Source: Loktanella sp. Alg231-35 (GTDB lineage: Bacteria > Pseudomonadota > Alphaproteobacteria > Rhodobacterales > Rhodobacteraceae). Taken from it: a stretch of 64,000 bases of DNA. The position numbers and the translations under genes are program-made. Shown here in pieces: positions 60,995 through 64,000 of the stretch (positions are counted from its first letter, which is position 1; every line of letters starts with the position of its first letter). Under the pieces are notes generated by a model. The model was not told where the DNA came from, did not search any database, and was given only the letters and a program-made list of their open reading frames with translations. The stretch spans positions 21,372 to 85,371 of the forward strand of contig NZ_FREV01000008.1 in assembly GCF_900143545.1 (NCBI RefSeq), in the 5' to 3' direction.

Positions 60995-61306
60995 TTGAAG
61001 TAGCGTGGATCGCTTTCGATCTGGTTCGATCCTGATATGGAATGGGTGCCATCGCCGCGTGACAAACGCGGTCGTCAGCAACAGTTCAGCGATGCGGCCG
61101 TTCAGACGTGTCTAACGCTGAAGATCCTGTTTGGCCTTCCGCCGCGGCAGAGTAAACCAGTGAAGGCGCCACTGGTTCGAGCCCACCTGGCGAATGGGTT
61201 CGTCGAAAGCCTGCAGCGGCTTGTTGGAGTGGATTGGGCAGTGCCAAAATTCAGTACGCTGTGTCGCCCCCAGAGGACGCTGAATGTAAGCCTGACATAT
61301 CGCGGC
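60995..61306 (+). pseudogene. IS5-family transposase relic with a stop codon and an in-frame hairpin insertion
   Basis: Frame: LK, stop (TAG 61001-61003), RGSLSIWFDPDMEWVP, KRGRQQQFSDAAVQTCLTLK, ILFGLPPRQ, then about 15 extra residues (SKPVKAPLVRAHLAN), then GFVESLQRLVGVDWAVPKF and TLNVSLTYRG, where homology ends. The family normally reads RQTTGFVESL, so roughly 40-45 bases were inserted without breaking the frame; the insert holds an 8-bp inverted repeat at 61155-61177. Only the N-terminal third remains. Confidence 0.8.
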
Positions 61307-61779
61307 GTTTTGGCCGAATGCGTCGCGCTCCAACATATCAGGCGCTTTCTCCGGGGATCTGCGCACGACGTCTTCCAGCTCTGGCTGCGGCGGGGGGCTG
61401 AGTGTAGAATGGAATGGCAGCTCGCATGATGGCTTGAACGAGTTTTCTATCGAGTTGAGCCGCGAGATCATCGGTGGCGTCTCGCGCAGCAGCATAGGAC
61501 TGCAAATCGAAAGCGCGTTCTAGGTGAGTAACGAAACCAGACATTCGGACTAAGTGCAGAATCCGACGCTATGGGCTCTCCATCCCCTTTTGCAGCTTGA
61601 TCTAAGAACGGCTGTTCTGGGAGGGAAAGAGGTGGTTGCTGCATTGAACATCAACTTGAAGGTCGCAGGACTATCCAGTCGTTCGCAGACCGCAGGAAAA
61701 AATGGTACCATTGGCCATGTTTGATTTGCATGACGCGACCAAGATCGAATTGAACGGCATGATGGGACCCTGCACTGTT
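61307..61779. other. Gap after the IS5 relic
   Basis: 473 bases with overlapping short frames on both strands and no ribosome site. One minus-strand frame of 68 codons (61338-61544, ARDATDDLAAQLDRKLVQAI) looks somewhat protein-like and may be part of another broken gene. Nothing firm. Confidence 0.4.
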
Positions 61780-62871
61780 TCAGCCGATATTTCCCAAATG
61801 ATGTTGTGTTGGCGTGAGGCTGACTTGTTCTGCCAGCAGCGGGCGGTTGTTTTTTTTGTGTCGGCGGACCAGCTCTTTCGCCAGCCGTCCAGGCTCAGCG
61901 AAGCAGCGCGCAGGCGCATAGGTGAAGTTCTCAGCCAGGAGCTCGGGAAATAGAGCTTGAATTTCACCAACGCATTCGGACGGGATCGTCTTGATAGCTT
62001 GAGGCCCAAGATACAAGCTTTCGGTGGGAGCACCATTGCTGAATATAACTTCGTGTTGGTCGAACAGCAGGTGATAGTATTCTGCCTGGCCAGTGGAACG
62101 AGCAATGTTGATTCCCGGTAGCGATACCAGTTTGATCGCAGGGACCAATATCTCAGCCTGATCAAAGATGCTCTTAGCGATTTTCGAAGTGACAAGAACG
62201 CGGTGCTGCGGAGAGACCTTCAGCGGCCTTTCTGGTAATCCGTTGCCCAAAGCTCCCGTAGCAATTCTGACCGGGTAGAGGTTTTGGGCGGCCTCAAGTT
62301 CCTCTGCCTCCACCGTGCGATGCCCAATCCATCTGATCGGAAGAAACTCGCTGTCAAGGGTCCGCACACGATCACCGATTGCAAGGTGCTCGACGGGAAC
62401 CTCGCCCATGTCTGTCTCAATGAGCGTGCCATCGCAAAAGCAAGCCACGTAGTCGTCATACTGGTTGCCTTGCTGATACGACGTTCGCTCAAAATTGAAC
62501 GTGTAGGTAGTTCCCGGCACCAATTCGATCGAGGACGCGAGACCTTGGACAGCCCCCTGCTGAAATCCATTTCCACCGATGTGAACACCGGTCACTTGGT
62601 GACCGGTGGTCGTATTGATCAGATCATATGATCCAAAAATGCCGGTGCCTGCATTGTAGGTAGTGCCGTCAATTGTGACCGTGCTCGTCAAATCCTGAGA
62701 CGCATCAATCTCATTAAAGACTCCGTCATTGTCGGTTATTTCCACAACCGTGGGCGTAGCGCCTGGAGCCAGGGTTAGATTAAACGGTGGAGTGCCCTGC
62801 GCTGCGGCGCTTTGCTCATTCGGAAGTCCACCGATGAAATCGGTAGGGCTGTAAATATACAGGAACGGCAT
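61780..62871 (-). CDS. Hint-domain protein (Hedgehog/intein-like self-processing fold)
   Basis: 363 residues from the ATG at 62871 (GGGGGAAAG upstream); earlier ATGs lack a site. N-terminal 135 residues are beta-rich and Asp-rich (TVVEITDNDGVFNEIDASQD). The Hint_2 domain begins near residue 145 at CFCDGTLIETDMGEVPVEHL, the usual C-F-x-x-G-T-x-I start, followed by IGDRVRTLDSEFLPIRWIGH, SPQHRVLVTSK and YYHLLFDQHEVIFSNGAPTE (His motifs of the fold). Common in roseobacter type I-secreted proteins; may cleave itself at the Cys. No signal peptide seen. Confidence 0.9.
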   Translation of the reverse strand: MPFLYIYSPTDFIGGLPNEQSAAAQGTPPFNLTLAPGATPTVVEITDNDGVFNEIDASQDLTSTVTIDGTTYNAGTGIFGSYDLINTTTGHQVTGVHIGGNGFQQGAVQGLASSIELVPGTTYTFNFERTSYQQGNQYDDYVACFCDGTLIETDMGEVPVEHLAIGDRVRTLDSEFLPIRWIGHRTVEAEELEAAQNLYPVRIATGALGNGLPERPLKVSPQHRVLVTSKIAKSIFDQAEILVPAIKLVSLPGINIARSTGQAEYYHLLFDQHEVIFSNGAPTESLYLGPQAIKTIPSECVGEIQALFPELLAENFTYAPARCFAEPGRLAKELVRRHKKNNRPLLAEQVSLTPTQHHLGNIG

Positions 62872-63563
62872 CTTTCCCCCTGACAAAGGCACAATAATTG
62901 CATTTGCCAATTATAATAAGAAATTCTCTAGGATTGCACGCAAGAATGGATTTGTGCGGAGGAACCCCCGCCTTACACTAGATTTTCAAGAATCGGCTGC
63001 CAGGAAACCATCGGGCCCGGGTCGATGACCGTTTGGGACGGCCCGCACGAAACATAACGATTGTCACTTGGCACTTCATTGTAAGAATGCCGGTGTTTCG
63101 ACCCAAATTAGCAGTTTGAAATGAGACTCGTTGATCAGAAAGACACATTAATACAATGCCTTAAGTCTTCTCAGGGAGAGCGGGCATTCTCAAATTAACT
63201 GCCAAAATCCAACCGTCGTTATCAAATTAAGTGCTAATTCTCATATCTAAGTGCAACGCTAAGTTATTGAAATTGCGTAGAACGAATTATCAGCTTTAAG
63301 TGCTAAGTGACAACAGAAATGGACCTACGAACAAGCATGAGGGATACAGTTGCTAGAAGCGCCGCAAACTTGTCCGAATAAGTGGCCCCACACCAAGGGA
63401 ACTTGGGGCGCAGGTCAACAGAGCGCCATCAATTGACCCCTAAAAGGCCTTCGTTGTTCCCTTTTTTTGGACGAGCCGAATGTTATCGGCTCGTTAAATA
63501 CGAGATGGTACTTTGAAATAGGTTTCAGGGAAAACCTCTCGGTCAGTGTTAGATGGTAGAAAG
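62872..63563. other. Intergenic control region before the right-edge gene
   Basis: 692 bases without a gene. AT-rich from about 63060. TTAAGTGCTAA-like words occur near 63229 and 63297, with a third AAGTGCAACGCTAAG between them. A 9-bp hairpin lies at 63471-63494. Promoters for both divergent genes should be here. Confidence 0.5.
63471..63494. repeat. Inverted repeat with 9-bp arms
   Basis: ACGAGCCGA-atgtta-TCGGCTCGT, 70 bases before the start of the last gene; the T-run lies before it (63462-63468), not after it, on the plus strand, so it is not a standard terminator for either strand. Possibly a 5' UTR structure or operator. Confidence 0.65.
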
Positions 63564-64000
63564 ATGAAACAGTACAAAACCCGATCTCTTAATCTTCTCC
63601 GACATCGATTTGGTGGCAAGCAAAGAATTGGCTACAATTTGGTACTTTGCGATCAGTATATCCGACTAGCAGCGAGTGCCATCACTGGTGTACTTTTGTT
63701 GTCTTGGATGCCCTCGCCAGCTAATGCGGCTTGCCTGCTCAATGGTACCACTTCTTCCAATACTGGAACCATTGGAAGTGATGTTTTTCAGTGTGATGAT
63801 GCGAACGACCCCTTGGGCGAGGCAGTAAGCGGTCTGGCTGGCGATGATACATTCAGCTTGCTTTCTGGCTCTGCGGGCAGCGTAGATGCGGGCTCTGGGT
63901 CTGACACGATCACCCTCGACGGTGCGACTGTGACGGGCAACCTTGGCGGTGGGCTGGGAGAAGATCTGATAACCGTGACTTCCGGTTCGGTGGACGGCTT
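63564..64000 (+). CDS. Start of a large exported repeat protein (partial, runs off right edge)
   Basis: 145 codons seen. ATG at 63564 with a weak AGAAAG site. A long basic N-terminus (MKQYKTRSLNLLRHRFGGKQ) precedes a hydrophobic core (ASAITGVLLLSWMPSPANAA), the extended signal type of autotransporters. After it, short strands repeat: GSDVFQCDD, LAGDDTFSLLSGSAGSVDAG, SGSDTITLDGATVTGNLGGG, as in beta-helix passenger domains with Asp-Thr turns. Probably an autotransporter or adhesin; the C-terminal barrel, if any, lies outside. Confidence 0.75.
   Translation, partial: MKQYKTRSLNLLRHRFGGKQRIGYNLVLCDQYIRLAASAITGVLLLSWMPSPANAACLLNGTTSSNTGTIGSDVFQCDDANDPLGEAVSGLAGDDTFSLLSGSAGSVDAGSGSDTITLDGATVTGNLGGGLGEDLITVTSGSVDG

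Noticed and set aside
63462..63494. T-run plus hairpin as a terminator
   Set aside because: The T-run precedes the hairpin on the plus strand, and on the minus strand the hairpin is followed by A residues, so neither strand has terminator order.
1..64000. tRNA, rRNA or riboswitch genes
   Set aside because: No cloverleaf with the conserved TPsiC-arm sequence, no rRNA segment and no recognisable riboswitch core was noticed; a covariance-model scan would be needed to exclude small ones.

Overview
The window looks like a genomic segment of a marine alphaproteobacterium of the Rhodobacterales (Roseobacter) type. The evidence is the gene families present (a TRAP transporter with an N,N-dimethylformamidase-like enzyme, DUF1127 proteins, a MddA-like S-methyltransferase, a Hint-domain secreted protein, degraded IS5- and IS110-type elements) and the strong GGAG-type ribosome sites. 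Replicon type (chromosome, chromid or plasmid) cannot be read from the sequence. The first 7.8 kb is visibly richer in G+C than the rest.

Layout. (1) 1-7754, minus strand: three tightly packed exported proteins, namely a transglutaminase-fold protein that has lost its catalytic Cys, a protein with two von Willebrand A domains and a peptidoglycan-binding tail, and a Cys-type transglutaminase/TPR protein that runs off the left edge. (2) 7.8-10.2 kb: decayed IS5 transposase, one orphan gene, and copy 1 of a 76-bp dispersed repeat. (3) 10.2-23.8 kb: a methyl-sulfur and transport island. It holds ten minus-strand genes (frameshifted EamA exporter, two membrane proteins, SRPBCC, MATE pump, secreted protein, two small DUF1127-like proteins, MddA-like methanethiol methyltransferase, homocysteine S-methyltransferase), a divergent SARP/alpha-beta-hydrolase regulator, a second homocysteine S-methyltransferase next to a BBE-type flavoprotein, a GlxA-like regulator, copy 2 of the 76-bp repeat, and a GST. 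(4) 24.3-41.5 kb, minus strand: a near-complete F-type type IV secretion/conjugation operon in the order traA-L-E-K-B-(small lipoprotein)-V-C-(small membrane protein)-trbI-S26 peptidase-traW-U-trbC-traN-thioredoxin-traF-H-G. Most of its genes overlap by 1-8 bases. It ends in a hairpin whose loop is the traG stop codon. No relaxase or coupling protein is visible. (5) 41.7-43.9 kb: a divergent unknown gene (candidate regulator), a SRAP/YedK-type protein, a small Cys-motif protein and an IS110 relic. (6) 44.3-53.6 kb: two very large surface or secreted proteins, an ExeM/NucH-like nuclease with RTX and four internal repeats, and a repeat/OmpA/beta-barrel protein. (7) 53.6-60.8 kb: a catabolic operon with two DctP proteins, DctQ, DctM and an N,N-dimethylformamidase large-subunit homologue, controlled by a divergent LysR regulator with a clear palindromic operator. 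(8) 60.8-64 kb: IS5-family relic, Hint-domain protein, and the start of a large exported repeat protein cut by the right edge.

How the genes work together. The F-type operon supplies pilus subunit, assembly ATPase, core complex, periplasmic disulfide chemistry and mating-pair proteins. The TRAP operon probably imports a small organic substrate that the cytosolic amidohydrolase then opens. The methyl-sulfur island combines enzymes that move methyl groups between homocysteine, methanethiol and related thiols with several exporters and two regulators. All functions are inferred from protein motifs read by eye; no database search was possible.
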